Below are positions 1 to 8,385 of a DNA stretch of 17,869 bases, in pieces (the first letter of the stretch is position 1; each line of letters opens with the position of its first letter). Made by a program: the position numbers and the translations under genes. The notes beneath the pieces are model-generated. The model was not told the DNA's origin. It made no database searches and saw nothing but the letters and a program-made list of their open reading frames with translations. The DNA is taken from assembly GCA_943704525.1 (NCBI GenBank), contig CALSCQ010002065.1:1-17869 (forward strand), given 5' to 3'. Source of the stretch: Pigoraptor vietnamica (Eukaryota; Opisthokonta; Filasterea).

Positions 1-50
1 GTGTGTGTGTGTGTGTGTGTATGTGTGTGTGTATGTGTTTTTTTTTTTTT
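1..50. repeat. (GT)n microsatellite plus T13 run
   Basis: Bases 1-37 are an almost pure GT/GTAT dinucleotide repeat, followed by 13 consecutive T at 38-50. It continues to the left edge of the window. I place it inside the intron that precedes the exon at 178; it is unlikely to be coding, although it can be translated as a Cys-Val run. Confidence 0.9.
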
Positions 51-177
51 GCTAGAAGGACAGTGCGTGTGTTGTGTGAGTGTGCAGGAACGGTTGTCCT
101 ATATTCTGTGCACCTTCTCGCCGTTGTGTTCTCTCGCGCGCTCAGCCTTATTCTTGACTGCCTCGTCGCGCGCACAG

Positions 178-3110
178 GGCGTCATCATGACGTGCTCTTC
201 CGGATGCATCGCCCTCTTTGGCGCGTCGATAGAAGCCGTGAAGAGCGGAGCAGTGCCCGTCTCGGCGTGGTTCCCTTCGTACGAGCCTGATGGCGAGCCG
301 GAGCAGGTGTTTTCACACCGCGTCGGCAGCGCGGCCGGCGCGGGCGTTGGAGAAAGCGAGGGAAGCGTGCTCCGCGTTTCCACCACGCCGATGGAAATTA
401 ACGGGGTCAAGTTCCGCCTGCTCAAGCTGCGCGTCGAGACGGCAGCGGAGAGCCGCCTGCGCAGCGGCAGTGTGCAGTCGCTGCAGCAAGAAATGGTGGG
501 AAGCGCCGCGGCGCCCAGGGAACCCCTGCATAGCGCGCGCGGATCTCTTCCGACGTACTCCGACGCGCACCCATCTCCGCCGCCGCTTATTCGTGACGGC
601 GGGAAACAGGTGCAGCGCACATCGTCCCTCGGCGCTCGCAATCGCAAGGGCGCCGCGGCGGACACCGCGGAGGATGCGTCGGAATCGCCTGTCGGGGCTG
701 CGCCGTCGGCGCTCAAGAAGGTGCGGTCGATGTCCTCGGCGCCGCGTGGGCAGGTGTCCATGGGCCCGACGACCCACATCAGCGGCAACGCGCGCACGAC
801 GCTCACGATCCAAGTTCCCGGGAGCCCTGCGTCCCGATCGCCCTCACGCCCCTCCTCGCGGCCGCCCTCGCGCCCCTCGACCCCTCCGATCATCGCCGAG
901 AACGACGTGTGCATCGAGCTCACGGAACTGCCCGGTGCGCTCTCGTGCCCCATGGGTAATGGTGTCATGCACACGCGGCAAGACCCCTCGCCAAGCCCGC
1001 CTGTGGACGCCGACAGCAACTGCAACTCGGATGCCGACGAGGACGGCTCTGACGCTGGCAAGGGGACTCGCGGGCACGCACGCCGTCGCATGAGCACCAC
1101 GGACTCGATCAAGTCGGGAGGCAGCGCGATGAGCGGCCGCGGTCGGCTCGAATCGATGCGGCGGCAGATGGCGAACGGGCAGGCGGCCGCGCGCAGCGTC
1201 GAGTCCCGGAGGCTGCTTGCGGCGACGGCGCTTGCGATTGTGGTGCTGGCGGTCCTTGCCATTGCGGGATTTCTCACACTACGCACGTCCCTCCGCAATT
1301 CGGACCGCACGTTTGGCGCAGTCGCGCAGGCAACGCAACGACAGAACCAGGCTCTTCGGGTTGCGCATATCGTGCGGTAGGTGTATGTGCTGCTCAGCAA
1401 GAGTCTCACGAGCAGCAAGAGTCTCACTCATTATTGCATGTAATCCCTCGTGAATGGTCTCAATTGATGTTGGAAGATGTGAGCGAGATATGCACTCACG
1501 CTCGCCGACCCTTCGCCCGTAGCACGCTCATGCTCCCGGATGCGGCCGTGTCCTCGTACCACAACAAGACTGTTGAGCAGCTTCGGTTGCGCGACGAGAT
1601 TGCCGAACTCCGCACCTTGCACGCCGGCCTCTTCCAAATGGGCGGCTCCGCGGCCGCTGCTCAGCGCGCCCTCTACGCCGTGCCGTCGACTCTCTTTTAC
1701 ACGGAGCAGGGCTCCACGCCGCACTTTGCCCCGGTGACGCTCGCGGACGCCGTCGAGGCCTTCATGAGCAAGGCGTACCGCGTGGCGACGGCGCCGCTCA
1801 CAGTGGTGGACGGCGACATGCCCGAGGCTCGGATCGTGTACCAGAACGCCTTTGGACAGCTCTTCGACGGACTCCGCCGGTCGGTCGCGCTGTACCTGAC
1901 GTCAATTCAGAAGGACGTCGACGACTCTATGGACATTGCGCGCGGGTTCACGGCGGGCGCGCTGGCGTCGCTGGGATTCCTGTCGCTGTTTGTGCTCCTG
2001 CCTCTCCTCACGTTTATAGAGGTCAAGCGGAACCGCCTCGTCGATCTCTTTATGCGCATTCCCGTCTCTGTCGTTTCGGCACTTTACGAGCGCACGCGGC
2101 AGTCGCTCTCGGACATGGAGGGCCTCGATTCGCCCGACGACGACGCCGACTTTTGGGCCGACGGTTCCGGCATCGATGAGGGCGGCGTGCCGTCGTCGCT
2201 TTCCTCGACAAAGCGCCCGCGGCGGAGGGACGACCAGGTGCACAGCCGGCGCGCGCGGCTCGTGTCACTCATTCGCATGCAGCAGCGGGGCCTGCTGCGC
2301 CTGCTCCTCCTCATCGCGATGGGCCTCGCGTTCTTTCTGCCCTACTACATCCTCTGCAATAACGCGCTCGACGGCGCCGTCGTTCTTGCGAAGGGTATCC
2401 AGCTGTCGGACGACCGCGCGTTCCACGCACGCTATGCGCACTTTGCCGTGCGCGAGATGGTTGTCGCAGACGCCCGCGCTGGCTTCGAAAACACCGCCGC
2501 CCTGGCGGTCCGCAGTCTCTCAGATCTCGACGCCGTCGAGAGCTCGCTTTTGTACGGCAACGCGAGCATGCCCTTTCCCGGAATAGGCTCGACCTCCAAG
2601 CTCGCGACGATCATGTTCGGCAGCGCCTGCGTCGCCGAGTCGCCTCCCGAGTGCGCCGAGTACGACGCCGGCTTCCTCACGCGCGGACTTCACGCGGTGG
2701 CGATCGAGTTTGTCGCTGCCGGGCTGGATATGGTCGCGAACGTGACCCTCGTCGCCAATGGCACCGTTGTGCCCTCGGCGCAGCGTGTCGCCCTGCTCAC
2801 CCTGCCGCGGATGGCCTTCCTCCGCGATCTCGACACGATGTACCTCTGGCCGCCTATTGCGGCGTCCACGCAAATGTTCCGCCAGGAGAAGCAAGGCAAA
2901 GTCGACGACTACTGCACGACCATGGAGATTCTCCTCTGCATCTTCGTGCCCGCCCTCGCGTTCTACTTTCTCTTCGTGGCGCGGCCGTTTGTTCGTCAGC
3001 TCGACACGGAGATGATGCGGACGCGGATGCTCCTCCTCCTCATCCCCTCGGACATTCTGCGTCAGATCCCTGGGGCCGAGCGCGTGCTCAAGGCGGACGC
3101 CAAGCGATAA
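178..3110 (+). CDS. PAS-domain multi-pass membrane protein, 5' partial (TmcB/TmcC-like architecture)
   Basis: Two exons are visible, 178-1376 and 1523-3110, joined by a 146-base intron (GTAGGT...CCGTAG); the phase-2 junction restores the frame. Together they give 928 residues. I start at 178 because a 3' splice site (TTGAC branch-like motif, then CGCACAG) precedes it and the first residues already look like mid-PAS sequence (GVI...LFG...SG..V...W.P). ATG 187 is the alternative start. Counting from 178: PAS half about 1-90; Ser/Pro/Arg-rich disordered linker about 95-340; TM1 346-368; ectodomain; TM2 541-565; then RIPVSVV (579-585); TM3 656-677; ectodomain; TM4 867-886; then LIPSDIL (906-912). 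PAS linked to paired membrane segments, each pair followed by an 'IP' motif, resembles the Dictyostelium tiny-macrocyst proteins and related protist proteins. That family link is from memory and moderate. A sensory or signalling role is inference. Confidence 0.7.
1377..1522 (+). other. intron of the PAS membrane-protein gene, with an 18-bp tandem repeat
   Basis: Donor GTAGGT at 1377 and acceptor CCCTTCGCCCGTAG ending at 1522. An in-frame TAG overlaps the donor, so retention would truncate the protein. Inside, CAGCAAGAGTCTCACGAG repeats with an 18-base period over 1395-1427 (about 1.8 copies). The exon ends are in compatible phase (CG + C gives Arg). Confidence 0.75.
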
Positions 3111-3421
3111 GCCTAATGTATTAGTACTTTGCAATTAGGGGTGTCGGTTCAGCGCGGCGGCCCGCTCAGCGTGTGCGTATATATGTCTCTCACCACGAAT
3201 GCGTGCGCATTAATACACAGGACATGTTTGGCTGTCAGCTGTTGTTTCAGTCAGCTTCGGTGGCCCGCGTTGTGCAGCGATGCCGCTCGAGCGGTCGGAA
3301 CAAAAATTGCTTGCCACTACTGTACTGGATTGTGCATTTCTCAGCAAACTCTGCCTATACACAAGTGGTGCTGTTCGTGCACGAGGACCTCCAACCGCGA
3401 GACCTGTACAGTCCGCCGGTT

Positions 3422-4240
3422 GCCGGCAGGCTCCCTTCACAATGCCCACAACCGATTCCCGAGCAGCATTGACAAAGCCGGCCGCCGGCGTGTCCCATAC
3501 TGGGCAGCATACACTTATTCCTGACTATTCCGGCGGGCGGCCTCCAACTTCGGACTCGAGCACAGCCCGACGTCGGCGGTCGGTTCGGACCGGAATTCGG
3601 CCGGCATGACTACAGTTCTGACGGCCGAAGGACTTAACTGACCGGTGCCGCGGCAGGCCACCGCAGTCACGTACGGGCCGCACGGCCGACGCCGCACAGT
3701 GCCAGTCATTGATGCGGCCGCGGCCGCGGCTCCGAGGGCTCCGAAGTCAGGCTGAGATTGACTCGGCCTCACTGGCTCGAGTACGCCGGCGGCCAAGCGT
3801 TGCGGGTTGCACGGCATGCTGCGCCGGACTTGGAATGGCTCAGCCGGAGTCACGCCGGCCCTGACCTCGACTGGGCCGGGCGCACTGAATCAGTCTCAGT
3901 TGCGCCACGGCTGCGGGCCGCCGGGCAGAGTTCTTATGCCGCGCATCCGGCTCAACCGTAAGGTTGCTGCCTGCCATCACCCGCTGACGACCGTTCAGTG
4001 GGTGACTAAGTGAGCACCCAGAGCCCGCCGGCACACTGACGGTCACTCGGCGGTGCCCGAACTGCCATGTACTCAGTGTACTGACCTCGCAGAAACACGG
4101 GACACCGAGACGGCGAAGTCATTGGCATTGGCAGCCGTTCCGGGCCGCCGCCGGGCCGTCAAAGCCACTGAAACTGCGAATCAACTTTTTGAGCCGACGG
4201 TCAGCAGTCTGACTCAGTTATCAGGCTGCACGTCGCCGGC
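3422..4240. repeat. GCCGGC-dense island A
   Basis: By eye I count eight GCCGGC palindromes, at 3422, 3477, 3484, 3600, 3785, 3854, 4027 and 4235: one per about 100 bases, against roughly one per 1.4 kb expected for 60% GC random sequence. Short TCAG, GACTG and CAGTC words are also dense. It is non-coding and has no terminal repeats that I can see. It may be a decayed mobile element or a compositional island. Confidence 0.55.
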
Positions 4241-4570
4241 ACTCACTGTGCTGAACTGCTGCGTTGATCACGGTTCGCGGCCTGCCCTCCTGGCGTCACT
4301 GGTGTGTACCGTTTGTGGGTTTAACGAGTCAGTTAGTGGCCATCAGACTTGCGGCCCGAGGACGGAGACCAGTGACGGATGGAGCCGGAGCGGAAGCACT
4401 GGGATCGTACTGTTGCTGCGATGGCCGCTCCGTGGATGCAGCTAAAGAAAGGTGCTTTCATGTTACCTGCGCATTTCAGTAAGGGGCAAAAGTGAACGAA
4501 AAATCTATTTTCCGATTTTCTTGACGTTTAGAACTTACTTTTTTGGGCAATGCGTTGATTGGGGTGTGCT

Positions 4571-4583
4571 AATTTGTCAGCAT
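4571..4583 (+). repeat. 13-bp repeat, copy 1 (AATTTGTCAGCAT)
   Basis: AATTTGTCAGCAT here is identical to 8198-8210, and the next bases also agree (NNNACGGC), giving 18 of 21 matches. Both copies lie just beyond the 3' side of a GCCGGC-dense island. Confidence 0.5.
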
Positions 4584-4673
4584 TTCACGGCTGTTTTCAT
4601 TGGTGTATGACACGCGAGGGGCGGGCGAACGTCCTATTATTATTTTTTGGGAAAACAGTACTGTCTTAAAAAA

Positions 4674-4700
4674 AAAAAATTATTTAATATTTAATTTTTT
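4674..4700. repeat. A/T-rich inverted repeat (9-bp arms)
   Basis: AAAAAATTA (4674-4682) and TAATTTTTT (4692-4700) are perfect reverse complements around a 9-base AT-only loop. It sits in the most AT-rich stretch of the window. Just upstream, ACAGTACTGT (4655-4664) is a 10-bp palindrome. The role is unknown; a DNA-unwinding or matrix-attachment element is only a guess. Confidence 0.6.
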
Positions 4701-5436
4701 AAAATTATTATCCGTAATATTCTTCCAATAATGTATCATGCAGTGTATGGACAAAGTATGAAAATATGCGATTATCGATCCCCCGAATGACTCCCGAAAT
4801 TGCTACAGCACATCCACGCCCTTTGCACTCTCTGCTGGATCACATCCAAGTCAAGAGGCATCGCGCGCTCTTTCGATCCCCCAAAAATAAAAAAATCTCA
4901 CCTCAATCCAAAGGAATTGGCCCATTCACTTTAGGATGAAAAGCGTGCGGATTTTTTTTTCCCCCCTCCTTCTTCGTCACTATGTGCGCGCTTTGACTCG
5001 AAATCGATTCTCAAAATAATTGCGCGCTTTCCTCTTTCTTCAGACTAACCTTCGTCCGTCTGACACTCCGCCATCGTGGGCCTGCGTCCACCCACATTTC
5101 CCTCACACTCCGCGCAACGAACGTGTGAGCTTTTTCATATCGAGTGTGTGCGCATTGCAGTCCCGACATCCATCGCGCCCCGCCGATTTCAATTTTTAAC
5201 CTGCGCCGAGGACATATTGTTTGGGCTGTGCGACGTTCGCCCCGCAGTAGATCGGGTTGACTCGCGTTTGCAACGGACGGAAAGAGACGGCTTGCGGCAG
5301 CGAAAAAAGCGAACCCGTGCGGAGAAATCCGAAAAGCGTGCTTTCCGAATTCGTAGTTTCGGCAGGGTTGCGACACTTTTCGGCATCCACCTGACGGCTG
5401 CGACGATCACTGACTTCACGAAGCATTTGAGAAGTG

Positions 5437-5613
5437 GTGAGTGCGCGTTTCTCGTCGACGATCACTCATTACTCATTTGAGCACCAGCTTGTGCGTACCC
5501 TGGACCGTCAGAATTCGCAGTGTAATAATCGTTTGGACTGGCCTGAGGGCACTGTTGAAGGCGATTGATGAAAATTGGCGTGTTTTTTGTAATGATTTTT
5601 TTTGGTTCTGCAG
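5437..5613 (+). other. predicted 5'UTR intron 1 of the T-box gene
   Basis: A strong donor (AAGTG|GTGAGT) at 5437 pairs with an excellent acceptor, T-rich then GGTTCTGCAG, ending at 5613; length 177. The exon it would create (5614-5749) has a TGA in the T-box frame at 5663, so it is untranslated relative to the T-box protein. This rests on splice signals only. Confidence 0.5.
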
Positions 5614-5661
5614 CGGCCTTGCGCCTCTACTTTCTCCCGCCTTTTTGAAGCTCGTGCGTGG

Positions 5662-5679
5662 ATGAAGCCTGGTTTCTAG
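5662..5679 (+). promoter_or_regulatory. upstream ORF (5 codons) in the T-box leader
   Basis: ATG at 5662 opens a five-codon frame (MKPGF) that ends at TAG 5677-5679. It lies in the predicted untranslated exon 5614-5749, upstream of the T-box start. If that exon is transcribed, this uORF could lower T-box translation. Confidence 0.35.
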
Positions 5680-5749
5680 CAAAGCGTCAGGCGTGCGGCC
5701 GGGCGCGCCAAAGACGGAAAATCGTAAGCAACGTCGGACGGAGTGTAAG

Positions 5750-5836
5750 GTGAGTTATCGTGGTTGATGGCGAGCATTTTGTTCAGTTGTCTCGACCGGC
5801 GTTGGGAAAAGAGAAATTGACGCGCTTGTTTCGCAG
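5750..5836 (+). other. predicted 5'UTR intron 2 of the T-box gene
   Basis: Donor AAG|GTGAGT at 5750 and acceptor CTTGTTTCGCAG ending at 5836 give an 87-base intron. It lies 34 bases before the first ATG of the T-box coding exon. Confidence 0.6.
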
Positions 5837-5869
5837 GCAAGCTCGAACCTTCGTTCGGGCGCTTTCCCA

Positions 5870-7384
5870 ATGCCGTCCGGCGCTCAAGAGGTAGACGACG
5901 GCCTGGCTGATGCGACATGTCGTAAGCGGTCTCCGCCGGCGGACGATGCCGCCGAGAGCCGCGCGCAGAAAGTTGCTCGTGTGGACGCGGATTGCGATGA
6001 CAGCACGAGCTCGACCTCACACGACGTGCCGACCTCGAAACGCTCGGTGCACAAACACGAAGCGCAGCCGGACGGCGCAGTGGTCGAAAACGGCGAAAGT
6101 CGCGACGGTCCCGCCGATGGCGCACCGCAATTGTCGCGCGAGCGGCCTGGCGCGCCACCCAACCAGCGAGTCGCTGTTCCGTCGCAAGTACCGCGGGATG
6201 GTCCCTTTGCGCGGCCTCCTATTGGAGGAGAGGTTGGTGGGGTCCCTTACGGGCAGCACGCGTACGATTCTGTCGCGCCTTACGACGCCGAGCAAGCGTA
6301 CGGCGGACGCCAATGGTACGGTCGCACGCCGTGGCCTCCTGCGCCGCCGGCGCATGCGATGACGGCACGCCGACCGCAAGGCCCGCCTCCTAGCGCGCCG
6401 ACATACCCCGGGCGCGGTCCCTTCCACCCGCCGCTCGACCCCTCGGCTTATGAACACGTGCCGCCGCTGATGTACCCTCCGCCTGGCCGATTTCCAACCT
6501 ATGGGCCTGCGGACGGGGACGGCCGCTTTGAGGCGGCGTTTGCGGGGACCGGCTATTACCCGCCCGCTCACTATGGTCCGCCGTCCGCACCGTACGGGTA
6601 CCCTGCGCACGGGCCCTACCCTTACGACGGGCGATACGTGCTTCCCCCTCATGTCGGGCCGATGATGTCGCTCATGTCGTCGGAGTTGTGGGCGGCGTTT
6701 CACGCGCTGGGGAACGAGATGATTGTGACGCGGAGCGGGCGGTGTCTCTTCCCCGTGCTCACCGTGCGCGTGGCCAACCTCGATCCGCGGGAGCTGTACT
6801 CGATGATGATCGATTTTGTGCCCGCGGACAACAACAGGTGGAAATACGTCGGGGGAGCGTGGGTCACGGGCGGCCGCCCCGACAACCCGGCGTCGCCGAC
6901 GGTGTACGTGCACCCGGACTCGCCGAACTATGGGTCGTTTTGGATGGAGAAACCCGTCAGTTTCCAAAAGGTGAAACTGACGAACCGGCGTATGGACACG
7001 TCGCCCGGGTGTGTGGTGCTGACGTCGCTGCACCGCTACCTGCCTCGCTTTCACATCGTGCGAGTGGACACCCGCGGGGTTCAAACGGGTCTGCCCGTGC
7101 TGACGGCGACTTTCCCGGAAACCGTCTTTTACGCTGTGACGGCGTACCAGAACGAGCGCATCAAGGAGCTGAAGATCAAGCACAACCCGTTCGCGAAGGC
7201 GTTCAGCAACGCGCCGGGGCGAGTGGGCGAAGGAGGCGACGGTGCTGTTGGCGCCCCGGGTGGCGTCGACGAAGGGGACGAAGGAGACGAAGCGTCGTCG
7301 CCAGCGCCTTTGCCCGAACGCGCAAAGCGACAACGACAGCGGCCGAAACCTGACAGCGACGAAGCGACCGAGGCTCCCTCCTAG
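5870..7384 (+). CDS. T-box transcription factor (Brachyury-like domain)
   Basis: One uninterrupted coding exon of 504 residues. ATG 5870 is the first in-frame ATG after the predicted leader introns. Residues 1-110 are charged and low-complexity; about 115-262 are strongly Pro/Tyr/Gly-rich. A complete T-box follows at about 272-447: SELW at the start, EMIVTRSGRCLFPVL, ADNNRWKYV, HPDSPNYGSFWM, VSFQKVKLTN, TAYQNERIKELKIKHNPFA and KAF at the end. T-box proteins bind the TCACACCT-type half-site through this fold and act in the nucleus. The loop between HIVRV and FPET is about four residues longer than in animal Brachyury. The tail is short, with an acidic patch and a basic PERAKRQRQRPKP stretch that could be a nuclear localisation signal. 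The domain sits near the C-terminus, unlike typical animal Brachyury. The family call is very secure; the Brachyury-class assignment is only moderate. Confidence 0.95.
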   Translation: MPSGAQEVDDGLADATCRKRSPPADDAAESRAQKVARVDADCDDSTSSTSHDVPTSKRSVHKHEAQPDGAVVENGESRDGPADGAPQLSRERPGAPPNQRVAVPSQVPRDGPFARPPIGGEVGGVPYGQHAYDSVAPYDAEQAYGGRQWYGRTPWPPAPPAHAMTARRPQGPPPSAPTYPGRGPFHPPLDPSAYEHVPPLMYPPPGRFPTYGPADGDGRFEAAFAGTGYYPPAHYGPPSAPYGYPAHGPYPYDGRYVLPPHVGPMMSLMSSELWAAFHALGNEMIVTRSGRCLFPVLTVRVANLDPRELYSMMIDFVPADNNRWKYVGGAWVTGGRPDNPASPTVYVHPDSPNYGSFWMEKPVSFQKVKLTNRRMDTSPGCVVLTSLHRYLPRFHIVRVDTRGVQTGLPVLTATFPETVFYAVTAYQNERIKELKIKHNPFAKAFSNAPGRVGEGGDGAVGAPGGVDEGDEGDEASSPAPLPERAKRQRQRPKPDSDEATEAPS

Positions 7385-7505
7385 CCGGCTGATTGGCAAT
7401 GAAAATTTACACTTCCTGGGCATGATTGTGACCGAATGGGAAATTTGGCTGCGTCATCCGTGCTGTGCTGACATGTATATCGGGGGACAGTCGGCGCCGA
7501 TCCGG

Positions 7506-8068
7506 GCCGGCAGCCCGTGCATAAATCGGGTCCGCCTGTCAGTCCGCCGCCGATTGAGTTGGCAGATAATTGTGGCGTCAGTATGCAGTTGGCAGACCGA
7601 GTCGCCACAGAGTCGGAAGCTGACATGGCCTTTCGACCCGGGCCGGTGCTCAGGCGTGTCCCCCCCCCCCCCCGGTGTCGGGCTGAGCAGGGCCGGCTGA
7701 TGACTGAATCAGAGTTCGGCTCAGTTCTTACTCCGGCGCCGGCCGCACACGGCCGCCGGCCGGGCCCATCGAAACCGGTGGCCCGGTCCGGTCCGAGTTT
7801 CGCCACAGGCTGACCCTTTCCCGGTCCGATCTGGACGTCACGATCCCGACAAGATTGACTCTCAATCACTGTACCTGAGGTCGGCCGGCGCCAGGCCCGC
7901 TCGGGGTCTCGGCTCCGTCGGCACGGGTTCAGGCCGTGCGCGGGCCGTCCGCGGCTCGGCGGGCGGCGCGGCGGTCACTGACAGCCCGGCAGCGGCCCGG
8001 GCGGGGCGTGGCGGCAGTCCGTCCGGCGGTCCGGCGGCAGCCCGGGCAGTCGGCAGTGTGATGCCGGC
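7506..8068. repeat. GCCGGC-dense island B
   Basis: Six GCCGGC palindromes occur at 7506, 7692, 7738, 7755, 7884 and 8063, with the same TCAG/CAGT word bias as the island upstream of the T-box gene. The 10-mer ACTGAATCAG occurs in both islands (near 3887 and near 7703). It is non-coding. Confidence 0.55.
7660..7673 (+). repeat. poly-C run (14 C)
   Basis: Fourteen consecutive C on the plus strand in the 3' flank of the T-box gene. Its length may be inaccurate in the assembly or polymorphic. Confidence 0.85.
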
Positions 8069-8186
8069 GATCAGGCGACTGCTGACTCACTATTTGGGCC
8101 TGATAATGGGACCGTCCAGGCCAAGTGAATTATGTGCCCCCAAATTCAGCTCCCAATCACCAAATCGTGGGCCGTCTGATGCTGTC

Positions 8187-8210
8187 ATGCTCCGACAAAT
8201 TTGTCAGCAT
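8187..8210. repeat. bulged hairpin containing the 13-bp repeat, copy 2
   Basis: ATGCT-CC-GACAAATTTGTC-AGCAT forms an 11-bp stem with a two-base bulge; the core GACAAATTTGTC is a perfect 12-bp palindrome. Its right half contains AATTTGTCAGCAT, shared with 4571-4583. Confidence 0.6.
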
Positions 8211-8377
8211 CCGACGGCGCTAAGGTCTGTCTGGACGATGCTCCATCTTTGTGACTTTGACAAATGACTGAGAAGAGTACGTCAGAGCCCTATTGGAACG
8301 AAGGGGTTCCAATGCTTGGTTGGGTTCAATACCCCCGACATGGTTTAAACTACAAATTATAAACCCCGCAATGAAAA

Positions 8378-8385
8378 TGACGTCA
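8378..8385. promoter_or_regulatory. CRE-type palindrome TGACGTCA
   Basis: A perfect eight-base CREB/ATF bZIP consensus, with a TGACG half-site at 8396-8400. It lies about 590 bases upstream of the transporter ATG. The match is exact; function is not shown. Confidence 0.35.

Larger units (their letters stand above)
3111..5436. other. intergenic region: GC-rich island, then AT-rich DNA
   Basis: I find no credible gene here; open frames are short and lack ATG starts or domain sense. From about 3130 to 4450 the sequence is GC-rich with many GCCGGC palindromes and TCAG/CAGT words. From about 4450 to 4980 it becomes AT-rich, with an A/T hairpin at 4674-4700. The last part (about 5000-5436) is mixed composition and may contain the transcription start and first untranslated exon of the T-box gene, because a strong donor (AAGTG|GTGAGT) sits at 5437. 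TCGATCCCCC occurs twice, near 4775 and 4876. Confidence 0.6.

Noticed and set aside
1-186. Cys-Val repeat coding region from the window edge
   Set aside because: It is the translation of a GT microsatellite; a splice acceptor at 177 explains the region as intron.
99-1427. Minus-strand open frame of 442 codons opposite the PAS gene
   Set aside because: Antisense shadow; composition is Arg/Ser low-complexity, while the plus strand has PAS and TM features with matching splice phase.
4053-4445. Plus-strand open frame of 130 codons in GC island A
   Set aside because: It starts at a non-ATG codon, has no recognisable domain and lies in repetitive GC-rich DNA with many open frames by chance.
5076-5480. 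Plus-strand 134-codon frame upstream of the T-box gene
   Set aside because: No domain sense, and it crosses a strong GTGAGT donor at 5437; more likely untranslated leader.
6017-7423. Long minus-strand open frame (468 codons) across the T-box gene
   Set aside because: It is the antisense shadow of a GC-rich coding exon; its translation is His/Arg-rich and domain-free, whereas the plus strand encodes a clear T-box.
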